Translations under genes and position numbers: made by a program | Origin: Coenobita brevimanus | Taxonomy: Eukaryota > Arthropoda > Malacostraca > Decapoda > Coenobitidae | Length of the DNA stretch: 64,000 bases | NCBI GenBank assembly: GCA_032717465.1 | Contig: CM064664.1 | Location: 1,018,717 to 1,082,716 of the forward strand | Direction: 5' to 3' | The notes under the pieces: model-generated | Database searches by the model: none | What the model saw: the letters and a program-made list of their open reading frames with translations, nothing else | Told to the model about the DNA's origin: nothing | Part shown: piece after piece, positions 43,690 to 55,212 of the stretch | Numbering within the stretch: position 1 is the stretch's first letter | How the letters are laid out: each line of letters starts with the position of its first letter

Positions 43690-44935
43690 GTGTGTGATGG
43701 TATGTGAAGAGAGAACAATGAATGTGGAAAATACGTGAAACTCTGAATTTGGGAACCATGTTTGGTGCTCCTGTGGAAAGCATGGTGTTACTGATGCTTG
43801 AGAAATTAGACACTGCTAAGCATCATAAGGAGGGGCAGGGACCAAGCAAGACTACTGATGTCCTAAAGCTGCCCCAGTCTACGGTCTCGACAGTCACGGA
43901 GAAATCAGATGCTATAATTACGGCATCGCAGAATATGCCTTCCCTGACAACATAATGTCTAACAAGAGCAAGGGAGCCTGAAGGATATACAGCATCTCCT
44001 GGTTCAGCGGGTCAATGACCTGAACCAAGCAAACCAACCTCTTCACCACTCCTTCATTTGCAGTAAGGCTCTAGATCTGTAGAAGGACCTTAAGGATAAG
44101 GAAAGTCTGGAGGCCAGGAAGGACTTCAATGCCAGCACAGGTTGACTTGAATGTTTCAAGGACCGTGCAGGCATTAACATATGACTATGCCTGGCAAGGC
44201 TGCAAGCACAAACTACATGGCAGCTGAGGCCTTCCCTGCACTGATGAAGGCTATTATAGAGAAGGTGGGATACTCTCCTAAGCAGTTCTTAAACTTTGAC
44301 AAAACAAGACTGTTTTGGATGCGCACTTCAAAGAAGACCTATATCAGCCAGGAAGACAGATGTGCACCTGGGTTCTAGGCAGTAAAGACCTATATCAGCC
44401 AGGAAGAAAGACATGCACCTGGGTTCTAGGCAGCAAAGACCCATATCAGCCAGGAAGACAGACGTGCACCTGGGTTCTAGGCAGCAAAGACCTATATCAG
44501 CCAGGAAGAAAGACATGCACCTGGGTTCTAGGCAGTAAAGACCTATATCAGCCAGGAAGAAAGACATGCACCTGGGTTCTAGGCAGTAAAGGACCACCTC
44601 CACCTCCTCCTGGGTGCCAATGCAGAGGGGTACATGAAGCTCAAGCCACTTTTTGTGTACCACTGGGAGAACCTCCAAGCACTGGCAGGGTTCATAAAGG
44701 AGAACCTTGTGGTTACTTGGAGATGCAACCCTAGGGCCTGGCTGACCTACACACTCTGCCAGTCATACATGGCAGGGTACCTGTCCCCCCACCTGCACGA
44801 CTATGCCAACAGGAGCAACCTTGCCAACTGTTTCCTCCTGTTAGAGGACAATGCCCCAAGACACTCTGAGTGCATGGAAGACCAGGTGGATAACACCAAT
44901 GTGGTGCACCTGCCCCACAACACCACATCACTACA
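43690..44935 (+). pseudogene. Tigger/jerky-like transposase pseudogene
   Basis: Order of motifs: HTH (LEKLDTAKHHKEGQGPSKTT ... LPQSTVSTV) at about 43800-43905; CENP-B-type second HTH (FNASTG*LECFKDRAGI) near 44130-44175 with a stop where Trp is expected; and a DDE region with FLNFDKTRLFWMRTSKKTYI (first Asp), MKLKPLFVYHWENLQAL, LLLEDNAPRHSE (second Asp) and LPHNTTSLQ. The third acidic position is lost because another repeat begins at 44936. A 51-bp segment in the DDE region is amplified fivefold. Inactive. Confidence 0.88.
44336..44590. repeat. 51-bp tandem amplification within the transposase
   Basis: GACCTATATCAGCCAGGAAG recurs at 44336, 44387, 44438, 44489 and 44540, exactly 51 bp apart. 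Each copy encodes TYISQE-x3-APGF, the segment just after the first catalytic Asp. The unit is a multiple of three, but each copy contains TAG in the ancestral frame. Confidence 0.95.
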
Positions 44936-45119
44936 GTCAACCCACGCTATTAGCAGGTTCACATGTTCGTGGATTTTTCTGGGAAATTATTTCAAGGTAT
45001 TTCCTGCCTTTTCCACTGCATCAGCTGTTCTAGTGGTTCATAAGTGATTTTTTTGCAAGTTTTTGGTGAGAAATACTGTCCTACAGAGTTAATATGTGCA
45101 GTTAACCTGTATAGGTATA
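44936..45119. mobile_element. Partial Tigger-type MITE
   Basis: CAGTCAACCCACGCTATTAG follows TA at 44934-44935, where transposase homology stops. No right end was found before the next element. Confidence 0.45.
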
Positions 45120-45329
45120 CAATCATCCCTTAACCCCTTCTTTACCGGAAACATGTTTTGATGTACGTCACTTGTAAACACCCGTGAGACACTGGAACCG
45201 CAACCGTGGTATGCTGGTACACCCTCTATAGAATGGCAGCATATGGGCATCAGGGTAGCCCGGTAAGGCTGTTTCTGAGGACCTCATGAAAGCAACAGCT
45301 CTGTGTTTTGATAACATAGACTGTGACGA

Positions 45330-45757
45330 GTCTATCTATCTATTGCCAGACGCCCCAATCCCATACGGGATGGCCACAAACAAATCGCCTCCACGTCACC
45401 CCGTCCCCTGCCATTTCGCTGCCATGCTCCCAACTCACACCCCCTCTCTCAAATACCTCTCCACTCCATCCCTCCATCTCATCCTTGGCCTCCCCCTCCC
45501 TCTCCCCCCCTCCACCTCACTCACATACACTCTCCTCGCCAGTCTCTAACCCTCCATCCTCTCCATATGGCCAAACCACCTCAGTGTGTTCCTCCTAACG
45601 CTTCCTATCACATCCACATCCACACCATAACGCTCCTTTATATCCCTATTTGTCAGCCTGTCTCTCCATGTGACTCCACAGGCTCCTCTTAAATAACTCA
45701 TTTCCACTGCTTTCATTCTTGACTTGTGTCCTTCCAACAACGTCCAAGCTTCACTTC
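45330..45757 (-). mobile_element. RTE-like LINE with 10-bp target duplication
   Basis: ACTGTGACGA at 45320-45329 and 45758-45767 bracket the (TAGA)n-tailed 3' fragment. Minus-strand coding includes LRGACGVTWRDRLTNRDIKE. Confidence 0.92.
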
Positions 45758-46014
45758 ACTGTGACGAAGTTCTGATGAATTCTGACATCATAAGATACAT
45801 CATGACTGGGTTGCTGTGGCACCAAGGACTTGCTCACTCATCTGTGATGTAATCCCTTTTAGACCAATCATTATTATATTTATAATTTCTACTACAGATA
45901 TCGTACTATATTTTCTGCTGACATACGGCAAAATTTACACCCCTTGGCCTGCCTGAGAGGGCCAGTTACCACGCACTTGACCACGAGAGAGGGTGTACAG
46001 GATATTTTTCTCTC

Positions 46015-46281
46015 ATGGCGTCTCTGGCAGCTTCCAATAGTGACGAGTTTATTCCTCATGAGGATACTTATTTAGTTGTATCAGATGATGATGCAGCAGT
46101 GTCTGATGTGTCAGCAGATGACTATGATCCTGAAAATGATAGCGAGGTTGATGTGAGTGAGGAGGAGGAGGAAATTAGTAACGAGCTTAGTGACGTCACA
46201 CTCTCGGCAACAAGTGGGTCAAGGTTGCCATTACCATCACGTGTGTCTACACACTTCATCCACAGCTTACAAGGTAAATAA
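46015..46281 (+). pseudogene. piggyBac transposase N-terminal acidic region (partial)
   Basis: An 88-codon frame, MASLAASNSDEF then a long Asp/Glu/Ser-rich stretch (DDDAAVSDVSADDYDPENDS, SEEEEE). Acidic N-termini are usual in piggyBac transposases. The end of the frame coincides with a donor-like AAG/GTAAAT, so an intron or a truncation is possible. The catalytic part is absent from the element. Confidence 0.45.
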
Positions 46282-46381
46282 AAAGGCCATCCATCTGCGC
46301 ATTACATTTTTTTCAAGCAAGTTTGTACAGTAGTTATCTGGGTAACAGTACTTTAGTATAAGATATATAAGCTTATATAAT

Positions 46382-48199
46382 CTATCTCTCTATTGCCAGA
46401 CGCCTCAATCCCGTTTGGGGTGGCCACAAACAAAATGCCTCCAAGTCGCCCTGTCCCCCACCATTTCACTGCCCTGCTCCCAACTCACACCCCCCTCTCT
46501 CATATACCTCTCCACCCTATCCCTCCATCTCATCCTCGGCCTCCTCCTCCTTCTTCCCCCCTCCACCTCACTCACATACACTCACTTCGTCAGTCTTTCA
46601 CCCTCCATCCTCTCCACATGGCCAAACCACCTCAGTGTGTTCCTCATAACGCTTCCTATCACATCCACATCCACACCACAACGCTCCTTTATATCCTCAT
46701 TCGTCAGCCTGTCTCTCCATGTGACTCCACAGGCTCCTCTTAAATAACTCATTTCCACTGCTCTCACTCTTGACTTGTGTCCTTCCAACAACGTCCAAGC
46801 TTCACTTCCGTACGTTAGAGTTGGTATCACAATACTGCCATGTAGTAACTTTTTCACTTCCATGCTCACTTCCCTGTTTCTTATCACTGCTTTCAAAGAA
46901 CCAGCAACCTTTCTTCCCTGCTGTACCCTTTCAAGCACTTCACCCTCCAAACCTCCATCCTTACTCATCACACTACCCAAGTATTTAAACGTACTCACAT
47001 TTTCCAATTCCTCCTCATCCAACCTCGCTGTACATTCACTGACTTCACCTCTCTCAAAGACCATCACACTCTTCCCTACATTCACCTTTAGATTCCGTTT
47101 CTTACACACTCTCCCAAACTCATCCACCAAGCCTTGCAGCTCCCCTTCGTCTTCACTCAACAACACAGTATCATCTGCAAACAACAGTACAGGGAGTTTC
47201 CAAACACTATCCTCTCTCACCAGAGCCACTCCAATATCCACTACCCTACCTTGTACCTCTTTTATTACCCCATCCATGTACAGATTGAACAACCATTGAG
47301 ACATGACACATCCCTGTTTCAACCCAACTTTCAAAGAGAAAAATTCACTTAGTTCACCATCCACACGCACTGCAGCCTTAGGACCATCGTACATACTCTT
47401 CACAGCATTCAGCAACTTCCCATCTACTCCATATATTCTTAACACTTTCCACAATCCTTGTCTATCCACCCTGTCATATGCTTTCTCCAAATCCATGAAA
47501 GCCGCATACAACTTCTTTCCCTTCTCTAGAAACTTTTCCACTAAAGATCTAAGAATGAATATCTGATCTACACAACCTCTTCCCTTCCTAAAGCCTCCCT
47601 GTTCTTCTCCAACTAATTTCTCTGTTCATTCTCTAACTCTGTCAATAAGTATCCTACCATACACTTTTCCTATTATACTAAGAAGACAAATGCCCCTGTG
47701 ATTACCACACACTTCTTTTTCCCTTTTTCCATTGTACAAGGGAATAATTATACCTGACTTCCAATCCTCCGGGACTCTACCTTCCTCCCAGGCCAATCTG
47801 CACATCTTCCACATCCATTCTACTACTATCTCTCCCCCATGCTTCAGCATTTCACCACACACTCCATCAATTCCTGGGGCTTTCCCAGATTTAACTTTCT
47901 TCATTGCTTCCACAACTTCTATCCTACTGATTTCTTCATGTCTTCTCACCTCCCTCCTTCTCCCAGCCATTCCCCAGCCACTTATACTCACCTTACTTCC
48001 CTCTTCTACGTTCAACAATTCCTTAAAGTGTTCTCTCCATCTGCTCACTTTTTCTCCCTTCTCCACTAGTAATCTACCATTTTTATCTTTCACTCCCCTG
48101 CTAACTTCACTTCCACCCTATCTTACTCTTTTCACCTCTTTCCAGAACATTTTCTTACAGTCCCTCCATTTTACACTCAAATTCCTTCCAAATTCCTCA
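46382..48199 (-). pseudogene. RTE-like LINE, longest copy in window
   Basis: TATATAAT at 46374-46381 and 48200-48207 gives an 8-bp target duplication. Minus-strand RT motifs: KSGKAPGIDGVCGEMLKHGG, then NHRGICLLSIIGK; LYAAFMDLEKAYDRVDR (motif A); VGLKQGCVMSQWLFNLYMDG (motif B); LLFADDTVLLSEDE (motif C, catalytic DD intact); LRWFGHVERM; and the C-terminal RGRP region. Only two in-frame stops are seen: TGA at 47626-47628 and TGA after ERLTK at 46582-46584. The endonuclease is missing (5' truncation). It is the best template for the family that seeded all the other 3' ends here. Confidence 0.92.
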
Positions 48200-48308
48200 T
48201 ATATAATGATTTACAGTATTTTATAATAATTTTTTTTTTTTTCCATTACCAACATCATGCTTGGTTTATGTGATCATCAGTATACAAACAAATCTCAAAA
48301 AGTGAATA

Positions 48309-48778
48309 CAGTCATCCCTTAACATTTGCGGGGGTTATGTAACAGAGACACCCGCAAATGTTAAAAATCCGCAGATATCTGCTGCTCCTGCTTAAAAACA
48401 CCTCTGGACCTCCTATTTCCTTATATAACTAAAGAAAAACCCTATGTGCATGTTTACAACCACTTTATTTAATACAAGAACACTAAACAACTACTTTATT
48501 TAATACAAGAACACTAAAAGTTAAAAATAATGAATAGCGTACTCCCGCATGGCCTTATCTGACTACTGTGCTCATCCCAGCTCCCTCCTTAAGGAAGAGT
48601 GTTACAGTATATTTCATTTACTGGATAATGCCATTACTGTACTAAAACAGCTGCAAACTGTGCCTGGGATAATGTTACAGTGTCAGCAGAGTTCAATGAG
48701 ATAATTTTTTTTTTCTGTAGCCATCTGCGGATATGTAAAACTGTGAATGTTCAAACCGCGAATGTTTAGGGATGACTG
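48309..48778. mobile_element. Tigger-type MITE, copy 1 (intact ends)
   Basis: Left end CAGTCATCCCTTAACATTTG, right end (complement) CAGTCATCCCTAAACATTCG. TA lies at 48307-48308 and 48779-48780. 470 bp, with an internal 30-bp duplication around CTTTATTTAATACAAGAACA. It lies inside the piggyBac-like element and is the uninterrupted reference for copy 2. Confidence 0.92.
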
Positions 48779-49839
48779 TAGTTTGGACGTGGCAAAAAAA
48801 CATAAACTACCCCACACACTAGGGGAGGGGGAGATGTCAGGTCGGTCTGGGGGGTAAACGTAGTCTTTACACTGCAGGAAGGGGTGGGTAAAGAAGGGGT
48901 TAACATCCGCAGTTTTAACATTCACAGTTTTGAATATCCGCAGATGGCTACAGAAAACAAAAATCTCATTGAACTCTGCTGACACTGTAACATTATCCCA
49001 GGCACAGTTTGTGGCTGTCTTAGTACAGTAATGGCATTATCCAGTGAATGAAATACAGTAACCTCTCAAATAACGCGAGGGTTAGGTTCCTGGAGAGGTC
49101 GTGTTAGTTAAAAACGCGTTATTTAAGCACAATTTTCCCATAAGAAACAATGGTAATATTGGGGGTTACATTCCTGGACTCTGGGAAAGTCTACCCATTT
49201 GGGGAGTTATGCTAAGAAAATCCACGTAAAAAACAAAAACAGTATATTTGGGGAGAAATAAACAACATTTGAGCCCTTGTTGGGACGAAGCATTGTTTAC
49301 TTCTCCCCAAATACATACTGTTTTCGTTTTTTACGTGGATTTTCTTTCAATTCTGCTTCATTCACGACACTGTGAAAGTTCCTCAACATTATTAATGCAT
49401 TAGTAGGTCATAAAAATACTACAGTAAAAGCAACATTTTCATTACAGTCAGTAGGTCACAAACAATAACAACACACAGCCTCACTTCATCTATGCATCAC
49501 TCGTCATCTGCTGCTGTCCCTCCTCACCCCACTCCCCCACCTCCCGCCGCTCCCCACGCTAAATTTGTTGTCCCTCCTCACTCTGCTCTCCTTCCTCTTC
49601 TCTGACTCCCGTGCTACTGGTGTTGAAGATAACTCCCTTAAGTTTTCTGTCTTCTTCATAAAGAACTGCTCTATCTTGGTCTGAGTGGTTTTCTTCTTTC
49701 TGTTCTGCAGCATCAAGTTGTAAAAATTTAGATCTGCCATCACTTTCCTGGCCAAATTTTGTCCGAAAATGAGCCAAATTGCTCAAAATGGGGCCAAACT
49801 TCATTTTCGAATATTATAGTTCGAATAAAACCAGTTTAA

Positions 49840-51617
49840 CCCCTACACCTCGGGCATGTTTACCGATGTTTTGCGTGTGCCGCGGGGTTATTCGGGCTCC
49901 GACAGACTCTCAAAAAATATTTGCCAAAAATCAGTTATTAGTCCTAGAATATTAAAATTATATATGCTTATGGCACATACCTTCAGCTTTCTCCTGGAAT
50001 GTTTGTTGAGCCTTCGTCAGTTACCGTAGGACTTGTGGAGACCTCTGAAGTTGGGTAACGAAGTCTCCACTTTACAGTTCCCGACAACCCGTAATATGAT
50101 TACCACAGCCAGATATTAACACCATAAATACTACTCTATGATTTTCAAGTAGTTTGGGATCCATACTCCAAAAAAAAAAACACTGTGAAAGCAATGAAAA
50201 TTATGAGCGCGTCTGACCGCCGCACTTGCACTAGTTCGCTCTTGGTACTCTGTCATTTATTATTCATAAAACCCCTCACACTTTATATTTCTATAACTAC
50301 ATAACACTTATATATATCTACAGTCTTTATCCATAAGTTTCCTTCAGTAGTATTAGTTTATTGCCACTGTAGGGATTCAATTTCTTTCAGTAAAATACGT
50401 AGCATTCACTTTCTCGTCCTGTATACTGGCATTGAGAGTGAATGTCACTTTCATCTTCACTCTCATAACTCATAGTATTCAGACATGCTATAGTGAAACT
50501 TTCACTTTCATTACTCCTAGGGTATATACTCGTATTCTTATAATACTACTCATTTACATTTCTATTTACGTTCTCTATTTTATTTACGTTATTTACATTT
50601 CTATTTTATTTACACTGTGTTATGCACTGTCACTTGAAGTAACTTATAAAACTATTTTCCATTGTTCACGTATATTTACATTCATTACTTTCACTTGCTG
50701 TTTACACATTATTTACCCATTATTTACAATTCCACTTGCACTGTTTTACTCAATAGAAAGATCGTAGTCACTCTTTTATCAATTGTCAGCCCTTTACCTC
50801 TTTCCACACGAGGTTTAGTAGGGGGTAAAGGTCACAGGGCCCTTGCATGGGGGTGAAAAAAGGCCCTGAAGTCAGCAAGAGGATGAGCCGTACCTCCTCT
50901 TCGGAATCTGAGAGAGAACTGATAGGAGGGCCGGCCCGGGTTGAGGCCTACTTGAGGGTTATTCAGCACTACCAACGTAGCTCTTGAAACAGCTATGTAT
51001 TTCACTTAAATGATTGGCAGGAAATCTAGACAATACATTATAAATTAGGTAGTTCCAGGTGAATGTAAATATCACTTAGGCTTCTCCCTTCCCTCCTTAT
51101 ATGTATATTTATTACGAAAATAGATTATATGGCATATTTCAAGGGGAAATAAACAGCGAAAATTAGCAAACGAGTGCACGTGAGGTGTTGTCAGGTGATA
51201 ATTAGCCAATTCCAGGTGTATGGCACTCTCACTTATCTTATTTCTTTCTTGTATATATTATTTGGTATAAGAATAGGGCATAGGGCTTATTTCAATGGAT
51301 GAAATCAGTGAAAAATTCCAGGGAAGATTTACTTAGCGTAGCACGGCCGGGCAGGCGAGAGGATAGTGTAATGGAGGGGGGGTAGGGAGGGGAGTCAAGA
51401 ACGGGGAGAAATGGCTAAATTGTCAACAATGGATGGGAGTACAGATGAGATTAGGAGTGCTGACTAGTGTTGGACACTGGCAGTACTGATAGATGATACA
51501 AGCCCCCACTTGGAAGCCCGGGTGAATTCAAAATAACACATTATCACAAAAGCGACGCCCCGCGGTATGATCCCTTGCTCCCAAGCATCACGAAAGTGAC
51601 GCCCCGCGGTTAAGGGG
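49840..51617. mobile_element. piggyBac-like non-autonomous element X
   Basis: TTAA at 49836-49839 and 51618-51621. Left end CCCCTACACCTCGGGCATG, right end (complement) CCCCTTAACCGCGGGGCGTC, similar but diverged. ATGAGCCGTACCTCCTCTTC near 50883 opens a Ser-rich start (MSRTSSSESERE) typical of piggyBac N-termini but no core follows. Confidence 0.65.
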
Positions 51618-51785
51618 TTAAGCAACAGGCAAATAAAAAATTGTATTTATGCATAAACTGCCACACACGGTCTATCAGTTCGGGACTGTCCAAGGCGCGC
51701 GCGGCTAATATGAAACCATCACATACAGTACGTGTAAAGTCCCATTAAATTGAGAAACCCTTGTTAGTTAAACATATCTCCTTAT

Positions 51786-52785
51786 CCCCTAAAATGCGGG
51801 GCGTCGCGTTTGCGACGCTCGCCGAAAAGAACATAAAGGCGGAGCGTCGCGTTTGCGATTCGAGTTGATTTTGAATAAACGCGGGCAAGGATGTTCCAGC
51901 TGGTATTGTCTATCAGTACCACCACCCTTTAGCCACAATTAGTATACTTTACCTTTGTACTACTGACCTCCGTTGTTGCCAAGTATCGCGTTTTTCCCCC
52001 CTCCCCCCCCCACCACGGCCCGGCCAGCCTGGCTGTGATACATGGCAGCGCTCTGACTGCTCAGAACTGTAAATCTGCGCTCTCCTCTCACAAGCACTTT
52101 ATGCTAATAGGAAACGCTTGTTTCCCCAGTTGTAACACTAGCTTTTTTTCGCACGGTTTGCCCCTGTTTAGCGTCAGTTTACCGCAGGCTTTCAAAGTGA
52201 CATTATGGCGAGTTCTAGCTCTTCTGAGTCAGTGCGAGCGGCCGACAGGAACGAGAATAAAGTGACGGGCGTAAGGCAGAATAAAAAGTGCGCTGCGGTG
52301 ATCTTTTGGGAAGTAATATGATTGAAAATAATGTAGTATACGTGTTTTTATCTGTGAAAATGGAAATGTTTGTTGAGTGACGGGAAGACCGCCGCCATGC
52401 TGCATGTCGGCCGTACGTTTCATTGATTTTAGCCTTATTTTCAGTGCTTATTGTACAAATACGGATTCCAAACTACCTGTACGTTGTAGTATAAAGTTTA
52501 CTGTGAGAGAATGAGGCTGTGGTAGAGGAGAAACCAAGGTGCTGGAGGTGTGAAAGTGAAGATTTGGTTACCCAACTTTGCAAGTCTCCACAAGTCCTTG
52601 GGTAGTCCACGAAGGCTCAACACCTGTCTCTGGAGAAAGCTGAATGTAAGTACTATCTGCCATACCAAGTATAATGTTCTAGGGTTAATCTCTGATTTTT
52701 GGCTATTTTCCTACAGGTACTCAGACCGCGATCGAACGCCGCCATGGGGGTGGGGGGTTGGCTGTCGATGGCCGCGTATTAGGGG
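51786..52785. mobile_element. piggyBac-like non-autonomous element Y
   Basis: Left end CCCCTAAAATGCGGGGCGTC after TTAT (51782-51785, presumed mutated TTAA). Right end (complement) CCCCTAATACGCGGCCATCG before TTAA at 52786-52789. A frame at about 52205 starts MASSSSSESVRAADRNENKV, again a piggyBac-like Ser-rich start, and stops soon after. Confidence 0.65.
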
Positions 52786-53024
52786 TTAAATATTTGCTCG
52801 TGTTAAAACAAAAACGCGTTTTTTAAAACTCGCATTAGTTGAGAGGTTACTGTATACTGTAACACTCTTCCTTTTGGAGGGAGCTGGGATGAGCACAGTT
52901 GTCAGAAGAGGCCATGCAGGAGTGCACTATTCATTATTTTTAACTTTTAGTGTTCTTGTATTAAATAAAGTGGTTGTAAACATGCACATAGGGCTTTTCT
53001 TTAGTTATATAAGGAAATGGGGGG

Positions 53025-54690
53025 TCCAGCTCCAGTAACTGACTTTGGGGTATCTTGTACTAAGAAAAAATGGAGCAACAGTGATGCCTGCCAAAAGGAA
53101 ATGAATAAGTTACTGGTTTGCTTCATTGCCGGCTCTCTCCAACCTCTTTCAGGAGTTGAGGATCCTAACTTTCCAGCCCTTCTAAACAAGGCCCAGCCCT
53201 GCTACAGTATCCCAAGCTGCAAGGAGCTCAGCAGCAAGCTTCTTCCCTCTCAAACTCAAAAAATACAAGAACATCTCAATGATAGAGATAGAGAGATCTC
53301 AATGACAAATTTCGTTCTGTTGGGTATCTTTGTGTTACAACTGATCTTTGGACAAACAGACAGATGCATTCGTACACTGGGATCACATGTCATTTCATTG
53401 AAAACTTCCAGCTCCAGTCAACAATGTTAGCTTGCAGGAGATTCAAAGGGTCCCACACTGCAGAAAAGATTCATGCCACATTCACTGAAATCATCACTAG
53501 CTTTAACCTAGAAAAGAAGATTCTGACAATTGTACCGACAGTGCCAGAAATATGCTTAAAGCATTTGTGACACTTCCCGGTATGGACGATCCAGACACTA
53601 ATCAAGACAGTGAAAGTGAAGAGGAAGATGTTGCCTTTGACATTCCTGATAACAATGAGAAGTTCCTGGAGCTCTTGCCTGAGCATGTCAGATGTTTTGT
53701 TCATAATTTACAAAATACTGTGAAAGATGGGCTCGAGGAAGCAGGACCTGTATCAGGAGTCACTGGAAAAGCCTCAAGTCTAGTATCACACATTTGTCAT
53801 TCTGCACTGGCATCTGCCATTCTTGAAGATGAATGCAGACCTCAGGCCAAAAATGCAACCCAATGGAACATCAGTAACAAGATGCTTCGCTCCCTTCTGA
53901 AGATTGATCCAGTCCAGCTTGATCAGTTAAATTGTCCAGTAAAGCTAACCAAATATGAACTTAATTTCATCAAGGAAATAACAGACATCTTGACACCATT
54001 TGGAGTAGCAACTCTATAGTGTCAGGGAGAGAATGTTGTAACGTCAAGCAAAGTAATTCCATGTATTCGTGGACTGAAAGCCGAGCTTGAACAACTATCA
54101 CAGACATACATGTCAAAGACGATTACTACTCTCAAAAGCTCAATCAAGAGAAGGTTGAAAATCTATGATGACATGGAGATGTTTCAGCTGGCTTCACTCC
54201 TAGATCCAGGCTTTAAGGTGGACTGGTGCTCACCAGAAGAAGTCAAGGTCATGAAATCTCTACTGAGGTCTAAAGTAGATGAAATTATGCCTAATGAAGA
54301 GAAGGGTTCCCTTCAGGAAAATAAGGACGCCCCACCAAAGAAGAAGTGCAAGCTGTTCAGATTTATGATACCATCAGTATCAACGAGCTCTTTCATATCT
54401 ACAACTTCATCACAAGTAGAATCCTACCTGAGTCAGCCAACAACAGATGATGACAGTGATCCCCTTCTCTTCTGGGAACAGAACCAGTCAACAGTACGGT
54501 ACCGGTACCTGAACTAACAATACTGGCTCTCCAATATCTGTGTACCGGTATCCCGCATCATCAGCTCCAGCTGAGAGATTTTTCTCTATTGCTGGGAAAG
54601 TCTTTCATCCTGAGTGATGCAGAATGACAGATGTTCACTTTGAGGAGTTGATGTTTATCAAGCGCAACCAATATATAACTGAGAAGTAAT
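53025..54690 (+). pseudogene. hAT transposase pseudogene (BED-hAT/ZBED type)
   Basis: Translated pieces in order: LLVCFIAGSLQPLSGVEDPN (about 53110-53170); VTTDLWTN (first catalytic Asp region, near 53335-53360); TDSARNMLKAF (second Asp, near 53535-53570, reached by a frameshift); HVRCFVHNLQNTVKDGL; LASLLDPGFKVDW; and the C-terminal hAT dimerisation motif SSAPAERFFSIAGKVF at about 54555-54605. Several frameshifts and stops (for example TAG near 54017 and TGA near 54615). The BED finger and TIRs were not identified. Confidence 0.9.
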
Positions 54691-54867
54691 GTACCGTAGC
54701 TTACATCAAATCTAGCCTACAAGAAATCCAGTATATAATCATACTTTTCAGTTCTATATTTATCTTGCACAGAGCAATTCTTTGTTTTCATTTTTGTTGT
54801 GCCCAACATATTAATATAGTTACGGAAGACTTGAGCGACCATGATTTGAAATGAATGAATGAATGAA

Positions 54868-55212
54868 ACTTACTTGATGTAGTGCTGCCTACTGCTTCCT
54901 TAGCCTTTATCATTCTTTTTCTGTGCCTGCCCTCCTCTCTTCCTATTTCTCCCATCTTTCCAATCACTTCTTATTGCTTTTCTTTCCTTTACAGGTGGCT
55001 TTACATTGAGTGACAAGCCAAATAATTTCCTGTAAGCCAAGAAACCATTTACAGTGCTGGGTGGTAACCATATAACCAAACCATACGTGCTGCCTACGTG
55101 TCAACAAGTGGGTTGGTGGAGGGTTAGTGCCCCTCCCTGTAAAACAACTAACTCAAAGTCAAATGGCCACCCCTTATGGGATTATGGCGTCTGGCAATAG
55201 ATAGATAGATAG
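54868..55212 (+). mobile_element. SINE-like repeat with LINE-type 3' tail
   Basis: ACTTGATGTAGTGCTGCCTA, pyrimidine-rich middle, GGTGGCTTTACATTGAGTGA, GTGTCAACAAGTGGGTTGG, then GGCCACCCCTTATGGGATTA and TGGCGTCTGGCAATAGATAG tail. The final 45 bp are the same as the 3' end of the RTE-like LINE here. Body unrelated to the LINE. Confidence 0.82.

Larger units (their letters stand above)
45134..48899. mobile_element. piggyBac-like element with TTAA duplication
   Basis: TTAA at 45130-45133 and 48900-48903 flank ends CCCCTTCTTTACC (left) and, as complement, the same 13 bases at the right. TTAA duplication with C-rich ends is diagnostic of piggyBac. It carries an acidic N-terminal frame (46015) but the transposase core is missing, replaced by LINE insertions and a MITE. 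Confidence 0.88.
49056..52852. mobile_element. 3.8-kb Tigger-type element inserted in MITE copy 2
   Basis: Left end CAGTAACCTCTCAAATAACG, right end (complement) CAGTAACCTCTCAACTAATG. TA lies at 49054-49055 and 52853-52854. AAAACGCGTT occurs inside both ends. A small minus-strand Lys-rich frame (LQNRKKKTTQTKIEQFF) near 49680-49730 may be a transposase C-terminal relic. Most of the interior is two further insertions. A local inverted repeat (AGAAAATCCACGTAAAAAAC) spans 49216-49346. Confidence 0.88.
45120..53024 (-). mobile_element. Host MITE (copy 2), split by two large insertions
   Basis: Three pieces (45120-45133, 48900-49055, 52855-53024) joined in order align with the complement of the intact MITE at 48309-48778 over about 340 bp. 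They cover the TIR (CAATCATCCC/TTAACATCC), GAATATCCGCAGATGGCTAC, ACACTGTAACATTATCCCAG and AGTTATATAAGGAAAT. The far end is lost at about 53024, where hAT sequence begins. Confidence 0.88.
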
